Source: CAYRUD01 sp964427425 (lineage in GTDB: Bacteria > Chlamydiota > Chlamydiia > Chlamydiales > FEN-1388). From it: a stretch of DNA of 64,000 nt. The notes under the pieces were generated by a model that saw only the letters and a program-made list of their open reading frames with translations, was not told the DNA's origin and ran no database searches. Each line of letters opens with the position of its first letter. The first letter of the stretch is position 1. Below are positions 51,728 through 61,713 of the stretch, in pieces. A program made the translations under genes and the position numbers. The stretch covers positions 124,001-188,000 of the forward strand of contig CAYRUD010000014.1 in the NCBI GenBank assembly GCA_964427425.1, written 5' to 3'.

Positions 51728-53044
51728 TTATTTCACGCTGCCAAGTTTTTGATCAATACACCAATCGTAGCATTTCTTCATCATGATATTCATGAGGACT
51801 CTCTGCTGAATTTCTTCTTGAGAAAGACCTGGGTAGATTGCTCTCTCATAGAAAGGCGCTTTGATCATCTGATAGGTGAGTTCATCAAAGAACTCTGTCT
51901 GGCTATATGTAGGCTTTGCGTCTTTTGCGACACGTTCCATGAGGAACAAACAGGTGAAATAGCGCTTTACTTCCTCTTGAAACTCTCGGCGTGAAGCGTC
52001 TTTATCAATACTGTTCCCTTGCTTTTCTGCCATTTCGACAAAAGGTCGGAATCGAGCTTCAGTCTCGCCTTCGATAAGTGATTGCGGAAGATCGAATGCG
52101 TAGTGGCGAATAAGCTCATTTTTCAGCTCAAGACGAAGAGCGTTTTGCTCTTCATTTTTCTTCTCTTGAAGAGCTCTTTCTTTGAGCTTTTGTTTTAGAT
52201 CATCAAATGACTGAGCTCCAGCTTTTTGCGCAAAAGAATCATCCTCTGAAGGGAAGGCGCATTCCTGGATAAGGTGGACGATCACTTCGCATTTCTTTCC
52301 AACTTGAGTTGCGCTCTCAGGATTCTCTGGAACTGAAACTGTCTCTTTTCTTTCGTTTTGAGACATGCCAATGACCGCTTCTAACATCCAATCAGGCAAA
52401 AAGCCTTTTTTGACATAGAATTGCTCATTATCAATGAGATGGGATGGGTTTTCAGTTGAACTGTCCGATTTATCAAGAAGAGAGATGGTGACGAGGTCGC
52501 CTTCTTGGACAGGGCGGCTTTCAATCGATTTCTTCTCGCTATGGATAATTTTCAATCGAGTTAAAGACGATTGAATATCTTCATCCGACGGTTGAGCAAT
52601 CTCTCCTTTTGGAGTAAGTATAAGGGATGAAATGTCGACTGCTGGAACATCAGGTGTTGCTTCATATTCAAACAAGAGGGTAGCGCTGCCATCCTTTGAG
52701 TACTGCTTTATCTCAGACTTTCGAACGCTTCTTGTTGTGAAAGGATTTCGTCCGATCAAGGAGATGCCTTCTTTAAAGGCTGTTTCCATGAGGACTTCTT
52801 TTGAATGACGATCGATTTGAGGGCCAAATTGCTTTACTACGATCTCTTCTGGCACCTTTCCTTTGCGGAATCCAGGTATAGAAATCTCTTTTTTGACCTC
52901 TTTCATGGCCTTTTCGTATGCGGCTTTACATGCAATAGGAGCCACATGGACTTCCATCTTGATGATGCAGCCAGGCTTTGTTTTAAAGAGTACGGTAACA
53001 TGGTCGTTTGACCGTTGTTCAATAGTCTGTTCTTGCTCGCTCAC
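51728..53044 (-). CDS. tig: Trigger factor, ribosome-associated chaperone
   Basis: 438 residues from GTG 53044, which has CAGAGG six bases upstream; a GTG at 53089 would add 15 residues but has no ribosome binding site. The N-terminal ribosome-binding domain shows the signature ISIPGFRKGKVPEEIVVKQFG, near the GFRxGKxP motif that docks on L23. A PPIase-like FKBP insertion follows (about 150-240: EGDLVTISLLDKS and KGFLPDWMLEAVIGM), then the helical C-terminal arms. It meets nascent chains at the ribosome exit. Two tRNA-Gly genes lie just upstream on the same strand. In Chlamydia (CT707) the neighbours are the same helicase, mreB and pckA genes. Confidence 0.94.
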   Translation of the reverse strand: MSEQEQTIEQRSNDHVTVLFKTKPGCIIKMEVHVAPIACKAAYEKAMKEVKKEISIPGFRKGKVPEEIVVKQFGPQIDRHSKEVLMETAFKEGISLIGRNPFTTRSVRKSEIKQYSKDGSATLLFEYEATPDVPAVDISSLILTPKGEIAQPSDEDIQSSLTRLKIIHSEKKSIESRPVQEGDLVTISLLDKSDSSTENPSHLIDNEQFYVKKGFLPDWMLEAVIGMSQNERKETVSVPENPESATQVGKKCEVIVHLIQECAFPSEDDSFAQKAGAQSFDDLKQKLKERALQEKKNEEQNALRLELKNELIRHYAFDLPQSLIEGETEARFRPFVEMAEKQGNSIDKDASRREFQEEVKRYFTCLFLMERVAKDAKPTYSQTEFFDELTYQMIKAPFYERAIYPGLSQEEIQQRVLMNIMMKKCYDWCIDQKLGSVK

Positions 53045-53293
53045 GATGAACCTCTGAACAATATCTAGAAGAATTGCCTTGTCCTTCACGTCTTTAGTGA
53101 TTGGAAAAGGTATTCTTGGTCGATTGGATTACAGTTTGAATTTCACTTATATATCTTGCCTTGTGTGGCACAGAGCTCAATGACGCTTATTTCTCTTTCC
53201 TAGAGAAGAGACTGATTTCAAGAGCGTGTGTTGGCACACAGCAACATTTTTTCATACAAATCGCTAAAAGAACCTTGGAAAGTTTCTGTAAAA

Positions 53294-53366
<73 letters not shown>

Positions 53367-53582
53367 AGAAGGTTTTTATTGTAAAATAGCTTTAAGTCTT
53401 TCATCCAAGCGATCTTCCTTATAATTCGAAGCGAAATATACACAAGAAGATCGATATGTGCCGAAGATGCTACCGACCCGACTAAATTTTGGCAATCAAG
53501 TCTCGCAGGGAAATGCAAGAGAATATTCTTTTATAATGAGTGGAGTATAGAAAGATAAGAGATACGAATGATTGTAAAAGAT

Positions 53583-53654
53583 AGCGGGCGATGGGATTTG
53601 AACCCACGACCCTCACGTTGGCAACGTGATGCTCTACCACTGAGCTACGCCCGC
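53583..53654 (-). tRNA. tRNA-Gly (anticodon GCC)
   Basis: 72-nt cloverleaf on the minus strand. Acceptor stem GCGGGCG pairs with CGCCCGC, discriminator T. D-arm GTAGCTCAGTGGTAGAGC, anticodon stem TCACG/CGTGA with loop TTGCCAA (anticodon GCC, reading GGC and GGT), T-loop GTTCAAA. The CCA end is not encoded. It lies 216 bases upstream of the other glycine tRNA. Confidence 0.96.
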
Positions 53655-54311
53655 ATACTGGAGAAAGATGTTGGATCGTCGTTAACTGGCCAAAAATATA
53701 GATAATTAGTCTATATATCGCAAGCCTATTTCATCAAGATATGAGGAAAGCTATTTATGTTAAGTGAGATCGGATGAAAATGAATCGTGTAAGTGACCTT
53801 GACAAAAAGAGAAAAACGAGAGAGAAATCATCTTCTCGACGTAATCGGTATCATTAAGCCATCATTATCTTCTTCTCTCATGAGAATGACAATTTTGGTG
53901 AAAAAAGTCATTTTTATGACAAAAAATTTGAAAAAAGGTTGAAAAGAACCTTTTCGCGACTATTTTAATCAGTGGTCTTTTTTTAAAACTCTTTTTGAAG
54001 TTTCGGCACTGTGCAAGGAAGAAATTTCTAAGAGAGTAGACGGCGGTTTTCGCTTATAAAGTCTTACTTCAAATAAATATTTGATTTTCTTCCAGGGCTT
54101 TACAAAGCGGTTATCTTTCTCTCTGTTGTTATTTTTGCATTTTTCTTAAAGGGCTTCTTTGCTCTCTACGAGAATTGATGAAGAACAAGCGAAAGCGGTA
54201 GCGGAAAGAGAGCCTCTTTGAAGGAGAGAGGAAGGATAGAAATAAAAAAAGTAGTCATCTCTCAAGATAATTTTATGAATTGAGAGTACCAATAAAGGGA
54301 TATGGCGAGAC
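53655..54311. other. AT-rich divergent intergenic region
   Basis: About 650 bases between the tRNA-Gly(GCC) gene and the plus-strand helicase gene. A hairpin AAAAGGTT/AACCTTTT (53933-53940 and 53947-53954) is visible, without a T-run. I find no gene or RNA that I can support; promoters for the tRNA and helicase genes must lie here. Confidence 0.4.
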
Positions 54312-57300
54312 ATGGTACTTTCTTCGACCTCAGATAGTGTTTTAAATTTTCGTAAATTGAGACATGATTTTTCTCAAGCCTGTCTAAAGGAGGGAAAAGC
54401 CCTCTTTGAGAAGGGGGCGGTCACTTCGGCAAATCTCACGGGATGGAACGAAGAAAATATCACTCTCGAAGCCGAAGTAAAAGGGCAGTTTAACGAAGCT
54501 CATGCATGTCATATCGAGATTCTTCGACTCGAATCAGATATCGCATACTCTTCGTGTGATTGTACTCATGGCGTTGATTGTCAGCATCTTGCGTGTTTGC
54601 TCTTTTATCTCGAGCAGCATTTCCCTGATCTTCTTGTTGCCTATTTGAAAGCGCAAGACGAAAAGAAGAGCGGTAAAAACTGCTCACAGTCTTCTAAGAA
54701 GTGTAAAGACAAAGTTTTATCTGCTGAAGTAGGAAGAAAAGAACTCTCTAATGGAGTCGAAAAGAGATCGAGGAAAGACTCGTCTCACCAAGATGAAAAG
54801 AAGTCTCAAATAGATGCTAACATAATAGAGAAGAAGGGTGGAGTTAGGCATAAAGAGTCGAAAGACGATGTAGTGAACATGATTGAGCCTGATGAGCCTT
54901 TACCAGATGTTCCTCTTCATATACGTCAGGCAGATCTTCTCATGAGAGAAGCTGAGAGAAAATCACGAGAAAAAGTCCGAGAGCGGCAGGAAAAACAGTA
55001 TGTTGAAGAGTACTTCCAAGCGGGTTTGTGGCTCTCAAAGTCATCTTTGGTTGCAAGGCCTCTGGGGGAGATGGCTCAAGCAGAACAAGCGGAACTTTTT
55101 TTGGCAATAGGCCCTCTTTCCTCAATTCAGTCTAAAAATCTCATTGAGATTCACTTTGCCGTTAAAGTTTTTGGAAAACCAAAACCAGTTTTAATTCAAC
55201 AGCCAAAGCTTTTTCTTCATTCTCTCTTTATACAAGAGCCTTTGATTCTCGGCTCACAAAGAACACTCTTAACAGACAACTCGTTTGGTGATGGTGTCGC
55301 TCAAGCGATTGCTCTCTTACGAGATCGTCAAGAAGTTATCGAGAAGCAAGATAAGGATGGCAAAACGATCAAATCATATGCTCTTCCATATGATGCGTTC
55401 ATTCAATTGGTGTCCTCGATCCTAGTGATGAAAGAGTCAAATGTCCCTTGTCGAGTTTTTCTGATTCAAGACTCTCTCGATACAATGTACGAGCTTTTAG
55501 TTGATCAGCCTTTAAAACCTCGTTTTGATGTCAATTTGATGAAAGATCCTCATAAGAGTTTACACATCGAGGTCTCTTTCCCGCATGGCGATGGCTGCAA
55601 GAAATTAAGAGAAGTGAAATTATTTCACGCAAAACGGCCTTTCATTGCCTTTGAGAATAAGTTTATCCTTCTTTCAGAGACAGTCGGCGTAAAGCAATCA
55701 CTTGAACTAGAGGCTGTAGGCTCACTCTCTATACCTCATCCCCTCTTTTCTACATTTATTACGTACTCACTGCCAAATCTCGAGCAATATGGTTTGGTAC
55801 ATCTGTCGAGTGAGGCGAAGGCTGAGCTTAATAAGATGAAGTGTCACTCTGAGAAACCAATGCCAGTCGTCAATCTGAATGTGAATGATCATGACGAACT
55901 TTCCTTAGAGATGTCGTTTAAATATGGCAGAGGACAAATTGTTCCTGAGATTCAGAGGATTAATAGTGATGAACTGATGAAGCAAAACATCTGTGATGCT
56001 TTCTCAAAGCCAGAAAAGACTCCAGCTCAATTAGCTAGAAACTTCGCTCAAGAGAAATTGATAAGCCAGAACTTGACATGGGGTATGCTCTATGATGAGA
56101 AAAAAGGAGTTTATACGACGAAGGCGGAAAGAAAAATCCAGGACTTCTTCGTAGAGGTTGTCGCTCCAAATTTCAAGGCTATGGAGTGGGAATTTGACTC
56201 TTACGTCAAAGATGTTTATTCGTATGAAGAGATTGAGCTCTCTTTGCACCTTTCCTTAGACGCTATAAAAGAGATAGGTAATGGGCGAGCTTCCCAGTGC
56301 AGCATTCATATGACTTCATCCGGATGTCTGGCCAATATTCCTCTTGAAAAAATCGTTGAGGCGTATAAAGCAAAAAGGCCGATAATTGATACAGGAAAGC
56401 CACTCCAATACGCTGAAGAAAGATTCGGTCTTTCGACAAAGCAGTATATCGTTGGAATGGAAGCTCTCCATGATCTTATGGAATTAGTCTACGATTTGTC
56501 GATTCCTTCATTCCATGATGGCGAAAAGTGGTCAGTTCCATTGTGGATGATATTTGGCCTCGACTCTCTTTCGTATCCGAACGTAAAGCTGAATATTGTC
56601 AAAGACAAGTCTTTACAAGCGCTTATTGAGAAGCTGTCAAATGTGGATGTATCGAAAGAAGGCTGCGATAAAGAGAAAAAAGGTCAGTCGAAGGGCATCG
56701 ATCAAGAAGAAAAGGAAAATCGATCTTCAAATAAGAAAAAATATGAGCTAAGGCCATACCAGCGAGATGGCGTTCGTTGGATGGGTAGGCTGAGAGATTA
56801 TGGTCTTGCCGGAGTCTTAGCTGATGATATGGGCTTAGGGAAAACTCTTCAGACGATCGTCACGTTGTCGCAATTTTATTTCCCTGAGGGGAATTCCAAC
56901 AAAAAGGGCGATGCGAAGGACCCTACTTTGATTATCTGCCCGACATCGCTTGTAGAGAATTGGAGAGAAGAGATTTTAAAATTTGAGCCGCGACTAAAAA
57001 CTCTTCTCTTTTTTGGCTCTCCTCAGGAGAGGAAAAAGTTGGTGCAAGAGATTCCTTCTGCCCATGTCATTGTTACGTCGTATGGAATCCTTCAAAAGGA
57101 AGTAGAGCTTTTTGAGTCTATCCCATTGGGCTATGTTATCCTAGATGAGGCGCAAACTATTAAAAACCGCGAGACGAGAAATGCTCGCTCGGTGAAGAAG
57201 CTTCAGTCGCAATATCGGCTTGTCCTTACAGGAACTCCAGTTGAGAACTCTTTAGAGGATTTATGGAGTCTGTTTGATTTCTTGATGCCAGGATTTCTTG

Positions 57301-58238
57301 GGACATTTGAGCGCTTTTCGGCAAACTATATCAGACCTTTATCCAAAGATCCTGATAAGATATTGCAAAAACTTAAAAATAAGATTCAGCCATTTGTTTT
57401 ACGTAGAATGAAGCAAGATGTGCTTGATGATCTTCCTCCAATTTCGCATGAGATCTTCTATTCAACTCTGAAGGAAGAAGAGCGCGCGCTTTACGAAGAG
57501 TACGCGAAAAAAGCGAAGGCTGAGCTGCAAGAGCTTGTTGAGAAAGACGGATTTGATAAAGCAAGGCTTCATGTCCTTGCAACTATCTCCAAACTTAAAC
57601 AGATTTGCTGCCACCCTCATCTCGTGTTAAGTCAGCGTCGTGCAATTGAAAAGGCAGAAGCTGGCTCTGATGATCAGGAAGGAGAACAATTTGAGACTAC
57701 AGAAGTTGAGCTCTTTGATTCTTCATTGGGATCCAAGTATGAGCTTCTCATGGAGATACTTGAAAGTCTTGTCTCCAATGGAAGAAAAACTGTTGTCTTT
57801 AGCCAGTATACAAAAATGCTGCAGATTATCAGGGCTGACCTTGAAAATAAAGGAATCAAGTACCTTTATCTCGATGGTTCTACAAAGAATCGGCTTCAGC
57901 TTGTAAAGCAATTCAATGAAGATGAGGGGACCCATGTATTTCTCATCTCACTTAAAGCTGGCGGTACAGGATTAAACTTGGTAGGAGCTGATACTGTTAT
58001 CCATTATGATCTATGGTGGAATCCTGCTGTTGAGAATCAAGCAACAGATCGAGTCTGGCGAATGGGACAAAAGACAAAGGTGTCAAGCTATAAGATCATC
58101 GTCAAAGGGACAATTGAGGAGAAGATCGCACAGCTTCATGAAAAGAAGAAAGACTTGGGCGATATCATTCAGTCTGATGAAGAGACGCTTTCATCATTGA
58201 CATACGAAGATGTTATGGCCCTTTTACATGAAATATAG
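54312..58238 (+). CDS. SWIM/SNF2-family helicase-like ATPase (second copy, CT708 position)
   Basis: 1308 residues. A compact SWIM zinc site lies near the N-terminus: C82-x-C84-x4-C89-x-H91. A lysine/serine/glutamate-rich linker (about 115-205) and a long middle precede the Snf2 motor. Motor motifs: motif I ADDMGLGKTLQT at about 837-848, motif II DEAQ at 945-948, motif III LTGTPVEN, then TVVFSQYTKML, KAGGTGLNLVGAD and ATDRVWRMGQKTKV. The canonical DEAQ box distinguishes it from the first copy, which has DELQ. It is immediately upstream of mreB and pckG, the Chlamydia CT708-CT710 order. Role is unknown in detail; DNA translocation affecting transcription or repair is the family activity. Confidence 0.9.
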   Translation: MVLSSTSDSVLNFRKLRHDFSQACLKEGKALFEKGAVTSANLTGWNEENITLEAEVKGQFNEAHACHIEILRLESDIAYSSCDCTHGVDCQHLACLLFYLEQHFPDLLVAYLKAQDEKKSGKNCSQSSKKCKDKVLSAEVGRKELSNGVEKRSRKDSSHQDEKKSQIDANIIEKKGGVRHKESKDDVVNMIEPDEPLPDVPLHIRQADLLMREAERKSREKVRERQEKQYVEEYFQAGLWLSKSSLVARPLGEMAQAEQAELFLAIGPLSSIQSKNLIEIHFAVKVFGKPKPVLIQQPKLFLHSLFIQEPLILGSQRTLLTDNSFGDGVAQAIALLRDRQEVIEKQDKDGKTIKSYALPYDAFIQLVSSILVMKESNVPCRVFLIQDSLDTMYELLVDQPLKPRFDVNLMKDPHKSLHIEVSFPHGDGCKKLREVKLFHAKRPFIAFENKFILLSETVGVKQSLELEAVGSLSIPHPLFSTFITYSLPNLEQYGLVHLSSEAKAELNKMKCHSEKPMPVVNLNVNDHDELSLEMSFKYGRGQIVPEIQRINSDELMKQNICDAFSKPEKTPAQLARNFAQEKLISQNLTWGMLYDEKKGVYTTKAERKIQDFFVEVVAPNFKAMEWEFDSYVKDVYSYEEIELSLHLSLDAIKEIGNGRASQCSIHMTSSGCLANIPLEKIVEAYKAKRPIIDTGKPLQYAEERFGLSTKQYIVGMEALHDLMELVYDLSIPSFHDGEKWSVPLWMIFGLDSLSYPNVKLNIVKDKSLQALIEKLSNVDVSKEGCDKEKKGQSKGIDQEEKENRSSNKKKYELRPYQRDGVRWMGRLRDYGLAGVLADDMGLGKTLQTIVTLSQFYFPEGNSNKKGDAKDPTLIICPTSLVENWREEILKFEPRLKTLLFFGSPQERKKLVQEIPSAHVIVTSYGILQKEVELFESIPLGYVILDEAQTIKNRETRNARSVKKLQSQYRLVLTGTPVENSLEDLWSLFDFLMPGFLGTFERFSANYIRPLSKDPDKILQKLKNKIQPFVLRRMKQDVLDDLPPISHEIFYSTLKEEERALYEEYAKKAKAELQELVEKDGFDKARLHVLATISKLKQICCHPHLVLSQRRAIEKAEAGSDDQEGEQFETTEVELFDSSLGSKYELLMEILESLVSNGRKTVVFSQYTKMLQIIRADLENKGIKYLYLDGSTKNRLQLVKQFNEDEGTHVFLISLKAGGTGLNLVGADTVIHYDLWWNPAVENQATDRVWRMGQKTKVSSYKIIVKGTIEEKIAQLHEKKKDLGDIIQSDEETLSSLTYEDVMALLHEI

Positions 58239-58242
58239 TGTT

Positions 58243-58267
58243 GCAAAGGCAGGTAAACTGCCTTTGC
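58243..58267 (+). terminator. Hairpin after the second SNF2 gene
   Basis: Perfect 10-bp inverted repeat GCAAAGGCAG (58243-58252) and CTGCCTTTGC (58258-58267), five bases after the helicase stop codon. The following sequence is pyrimidine-rich but not a clean T-run. Confidence 0.6.
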
Positions 58268-58448
58268 TCGATTGATTTCTCTTTGGCTTGCAAAAGATAG
58301 TCTAGGGAAGTAGAGTATATTTAATTTATAAATAATCCCGTTCTCTTTATTAATCAGAGTAACAGGAAATTTTTAGAGAAAAGCGCGATCAATTTAAAGG
58401 GAATGGAAGCTATTAAATTGATTGTATATAGAACAATATCAAAGAGTT

Positions 58449-59534
58449 ATGGGCGTGCAATCATTTTTCTCTGACATTTATCGTTTTGCCGCAAAGAAAG
58501 TTGCTCGGTTTAAGGGAGTATTCTCAAGCGATATCGGGATCGATCTTGGAACGGCAAATACGCTCGTATATGTTCGAGGGCGCGGAGTCGTCCTTGCTGA
58601 GCCATCTGTTGTCGCGGTAGACCCGTTGACAAATGAAGTTTTGGCTGTTGGCCATAAAGCGAAGGCGATGCTCGGTAAGACGCCTCGGAAGATCCATGCT
58701 GTTAGGCCTATGAAAGACGGTGTTATTGCCGATTTTGAAATCGCTGAGGGGATGTTAAAAGCGCTCATCCGTCGTGTCTCCCCAGCAAGAAGCCTCTTTC
58801 GTCCAAGAATTCTCATTGCAGTTCCATCAGGTATTACTGGTGTTGAAAAGAGGGCCGTTGAAGACTCGGCACTCCATGCTGGAGCTCAGGAGGTTTTACT
58901 GATCGAAGAGCCTATGGCTGCCGCGATCGGCGTTGATTTACCAGTGCATGAGCCATCCGCAAGCATGATTATCGATATTGGCGGTGGTACTACAGAAATT
59001 GCGATCATCTCATTAGGTGGTATTGTTGAGTCTCGATCTGTTCGTATAGCTGGTGATGAATTTGATGAGTGCATCGTCAATTATATGCGACGCACGTACA
59101 ACCTCATGATTGGCCCTCGAACAGCTGAGGAGATTAAAATTGCCATCGGATCTGCTTTCCCACTCGGAGAGCATGAGCTTGAGATGGAAGTAAAAGGTCG
59201 AGATCAGGTTTCAGGTCTTCCAGTTACTCGTCGAATCAACTCTGTTGAGATTAGAGAATGCTTGGCAGAACCAATTCAGCAGATCATCGACGCTGTGAAG
59301 CTCACCTTGGAAAAATGTCCTCCAGAACTTGCTGCTGACTTAGTTGAGCGAGGTATGGTGGTCGCAGGCGGGGGAGCGCTTATTAGAGGCTTGGATAAAG
59401 CTCTTAATAAAGAGACAGGTCTTCCTGTTATTATTGCTCCAAACCCTCTTCTTGCTGTCTGCCTTGGAACAGGAAAGGCTTTAGAATTCCTCGATAAATT
59501 CAAAAAGCGCAAAGCGCTAGTTGGAAATCCTTAA
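58449..59534 (+). CDS. mreB: MreB, actin-like cell-shape protein
   Basis: 361 residues from ATG 58449 (TTG 58422 is in frame and would add nine residues). Actin-fold motifs are IGIDLGTANTLVYVRG (phosphate 1), the PSVVAVD strand, IDIGGGTTEIAIISLGG (phosphate 2) and VVAGGGALIRGLDKAL (adenosine). An N-terminal amphipathic start (MGVQSFFSDIYRFAAKKVARF) could touch the membrane. In chlamydiae, which lack FtsZ, MreB directs septal peptidoglycan synthesis during division. Located between the SNF2 gene and pckG as in Chlamydia CT709. A purine/pyrimidine inverted repeat (59556-59598) follows the stop, possibly a terminator. Confidence 0.97.
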   Translation: MGVQSFFSDIYRFAAKKVARFKGVFSSDIGIDLGTANTLVYVRGRGVVLAEPSVVAVDPLTNEVLAVGHKAKAMLGKTPRKIHAVRPMKDGVIADFEIAEGMLKALIRRVSPARSLFRPRILIAVPSGITGVEKRAVEDSALHAGAQEVLLIEEPMAAAIGVDLPVHEPSASMIIDIGGGTTEIAIISLGGIVESRSVRIAGDEFDECIVNYMRRTYNLMIGPRTAEEIKIAIGSAFPLGEHELEMEVKGRDQVSGLPVTRRINSVEIRECLAEPIQQIIDAVKLTLEKCPPELAADLVERGMVVAGGGALIRGLDKALNKETGLPVIIAPNPLLAVCLGTGKALEFLDKFKKRKALVGNP

Positions 59535-59816
59535 AAAAGTCCTCTGATTTGATTTTTCTCTCTTCTTGTTCTCTTTTAAGAGTCGCTTGAAGAGAGAAGA
59601 ATTGCTTTTATCACCATATGATTCACTCTTCGTTCTCCTCTCAATTTTTTGTCTTGTATGTGAAAGATCTCTAGCTGAAGTGGCAGCTTATATGGTATAG
59701 GGAAATTTTTAATTGGTGGTTCATACGGGTTCGATGAAAAGAGCTGTCTTCTTCGTTTGTATGAGTAGGTAGGCGAGAGAGGAAGGCTCTTTCATTTTCA
59801 AAAGAGGGGCTTTGAA

Positions 59817-61664
59817 ATGGATATGAGGAAAACTGCAATAAAGACTTTGACTGGAGAGATGAAAGAGACATCTGAGTTATTCTTCCAATGGGTTAATGAG
59901 ATTGCATCTTTAGCGAAACCCAAAGACGTTATCCTCTTCCTTAATACTGAGAATGAGAAGAAATTTCTTTATGATCTTCTTGAGAAGTCTCAAGTAGTTC
60001 GTCCACTTAACCCGAAGACCCATCCCAATTCCTATCTCGCGCTTTCAGCCCAAGAAGATGTTGCCCGTGTAGAAGATAAGACGTTTATCTGTACTGAGCG
60101 AAAAGAAGATGCAGGTATAACAAATAACTGGATCGATCCTCGTGAGATGATGGCCACGATGAAGTCTCGATTTAATGGCTGCATGGAAGGTAGGGTCATG
60201 TACGTTGTTCCTTATTGTATGGGGCCTGTAGGATCTCCATATTCTCGCTATGGCGTTGAGATTACAGATTCTCCTTATGTTGTGGCCAATCTCTCAATCA
60301 TGACGCGAATAGGCGAGAGTGTGTTCAAAGAAGTATTAAACAAGCCATTCGCTCGCTGTATTCACTCTGTCGGCGTTCCTCTTAAAGAGGGTAAGCGGGA
60401 TTCGACGTGGCCATGCAATACTGAGCAAATGGCTATTGCGCATTTCCCTGAGAAGATGGAGGTATGGTCGTTTGGAAGTGGATATGGCGGTAATGCCCTA
60501 TTGAATAAAAAGTGCTTTGCTCTTCGTTTAGCATCGTGGATGGCTCGTAGTGAAGGCTGGCTTGCTGAGCATATGTTGATCATTGGTGTTACCAATCCAA
60601 AAGGCGAAAAGCAGTATATTGCGGCCTCTTTCCCAAGCCAGTGCGGTAAGACCAATATGGCCATGCTGACCTCTCCAATTCCCGGATGGAAAGTAGAGTG
60701 TGTCGGAGATGATATTGCATGGCTTTTCTGGGATAAGAAAACAGGTCAGCTACGCGCTATTAACCCTGAGTATGGGTTCTTTGGAGTAGCTCCAGGGACA
60801 TCTGAAAAGACAAATCCGAACGCAATGAGAGCAATCGCCAAGAATACCCTCTTTACAAATGTAGGATATACTGAGGATGGGGAGATTTGGTGGGAAGGGA
60901 TGGATGTTCCCCCTCCTTCATCTTTAAAGACATGGCTACGTGAAGAGTATATTCCAGGTCAAAATAAGGCGGCTCACGCGAATAGCAGGTTTACCGCTCC
61001 ACTCGACCAATGCCCATCTTTGGATTCACAATGGAATTCTCCGGCAGGTGTTCCAATAAGTGCTATCATCTTTGGTGGTAGAAGAGCTACGACTGTGCCG
61101 TTAGTGCGTGAGGCAGCTTCTTGGAGACAAGGCGTGTTTTATGGAGCCTCCATGACATCAGAGACGACCGCCGCTGCAAAAGGAGAGGTCGGAAAAATTC
61201 GCCACGATCCATTTGCAATGCTTCCATTCTGTGGCTACAATATGGCGCATTATTTTTCGCACTGGCTTTCTCAGGAAAGCTCGGATGCCTCTTTTATGGC
61301 ATCAAAGAAGCTTCCTAAGATCTACTATATCAACTGGTTCTTAAAAGATAGTGAAGGAAAGTTCCTCTGGCCAGGCTTTTCTCAAAATATGCATGTTATC
61401 AAGTGGATATTTGAGAGGATTCAGGGTAAGGTATCAGATGGAGTGAAAACTCCTGTAGGAATCTTGCCAGCGCTTTCTTCATTTGAATGTCCGCCAAATG
61501 TTGATATGGAGCCGCTACTCACTATTAATGAAGAGCTCTGGGGGCAAGAGTTAGAGCGAATTGAAGCTTATTTTCGACAGTTTGATGAAAAAGACTTTCC
61601 TAAAGGGCTCTTCGATGAACTCTATTCTCAGATGAATTCACTAGGATGTGTGAGTAAGAAGTGA
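59817..61664 (+). CDS. pckG: GTP-dependent phosphoenolpyruvate carboxykinase
   Basis: 615 residues, the size of the GTP-type enzyme, which converts oxaloacetate plus GTP to phosphoenolpyruvate in gluconeogenesis. Motifs: SRYGVEITDSPYVVANLSIM near residue 145, the P-loop FPSQCGKTNMAML at about 272-284, the metal-binding VGDDIAWLFWD segment, and the R-loop-proximal YGFFGVAPGTSEKTNPNA. The guanine-binding segment with FGGRRATTVPLV lies near 420. ATG 59817 gives MDMRKTAIKTLTGEMK. Chlamydia has the same gene next to mreB (CT710). It lets the bacterium build sugars from host amino-acid- and TCA-derived carbon. Confidence 0.97.
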   Translation: MDMRKTAIKTLTGEMKETSELFFQWVNEIASLAKPKDVILFLNTENEKKFLYDLLEKSQVVRPLNPKTHPNSYLALSAQEDVARVEDKTFICTERKEDAGITNNWIDPREMMATMKSRFNGCMEGRVMYVVPYCMGPVGSPYSRYGVEITDSPYVVANLSIMTRIGESVFKEVLNKPFARCIHSVGVPLKEGKRDSTWPCNTEQMAIAHFPEKMEVWSFGSGYGGNALLNKKCFALRLASWMARSEGWLAEHMLIIGVTNPKGEKQYIAASFPSQCGKTNMAMLTSPIPGWKVECVGDDIAWLFWDKKTGQLRAINPEYGFFGVAPGTSEKTNPNAMRAIAKNTLFTNVGYTEDGEIWWEGMDVPPPSSLKTWLREEYIPGQNKAAHANSRFTAPLDQCPSLDSQWNSPAGVPISAIIFGGRRATTVPLVREAASWRQGVFYGASMTSETTAAAKGEVGKIRHDPFAMLPFCGYNMAHYFSHWLSQESSDASFMASKKLPKIYYINWFLKDSEGKFLWPGFSQNMHVIKWIFERIQGKVSDGVKTPVGILPALSSFECPPNVDMEPLLTINEELWGQELERIEAYFRQFDEKDFPKGLFDELYSQMNSLGCVSKK

Positions 61665-61713
61665 TTGAATAGAAAAACTCATGTAAGAGTTGTTACTTAA
61701 GTGGATAGAGATC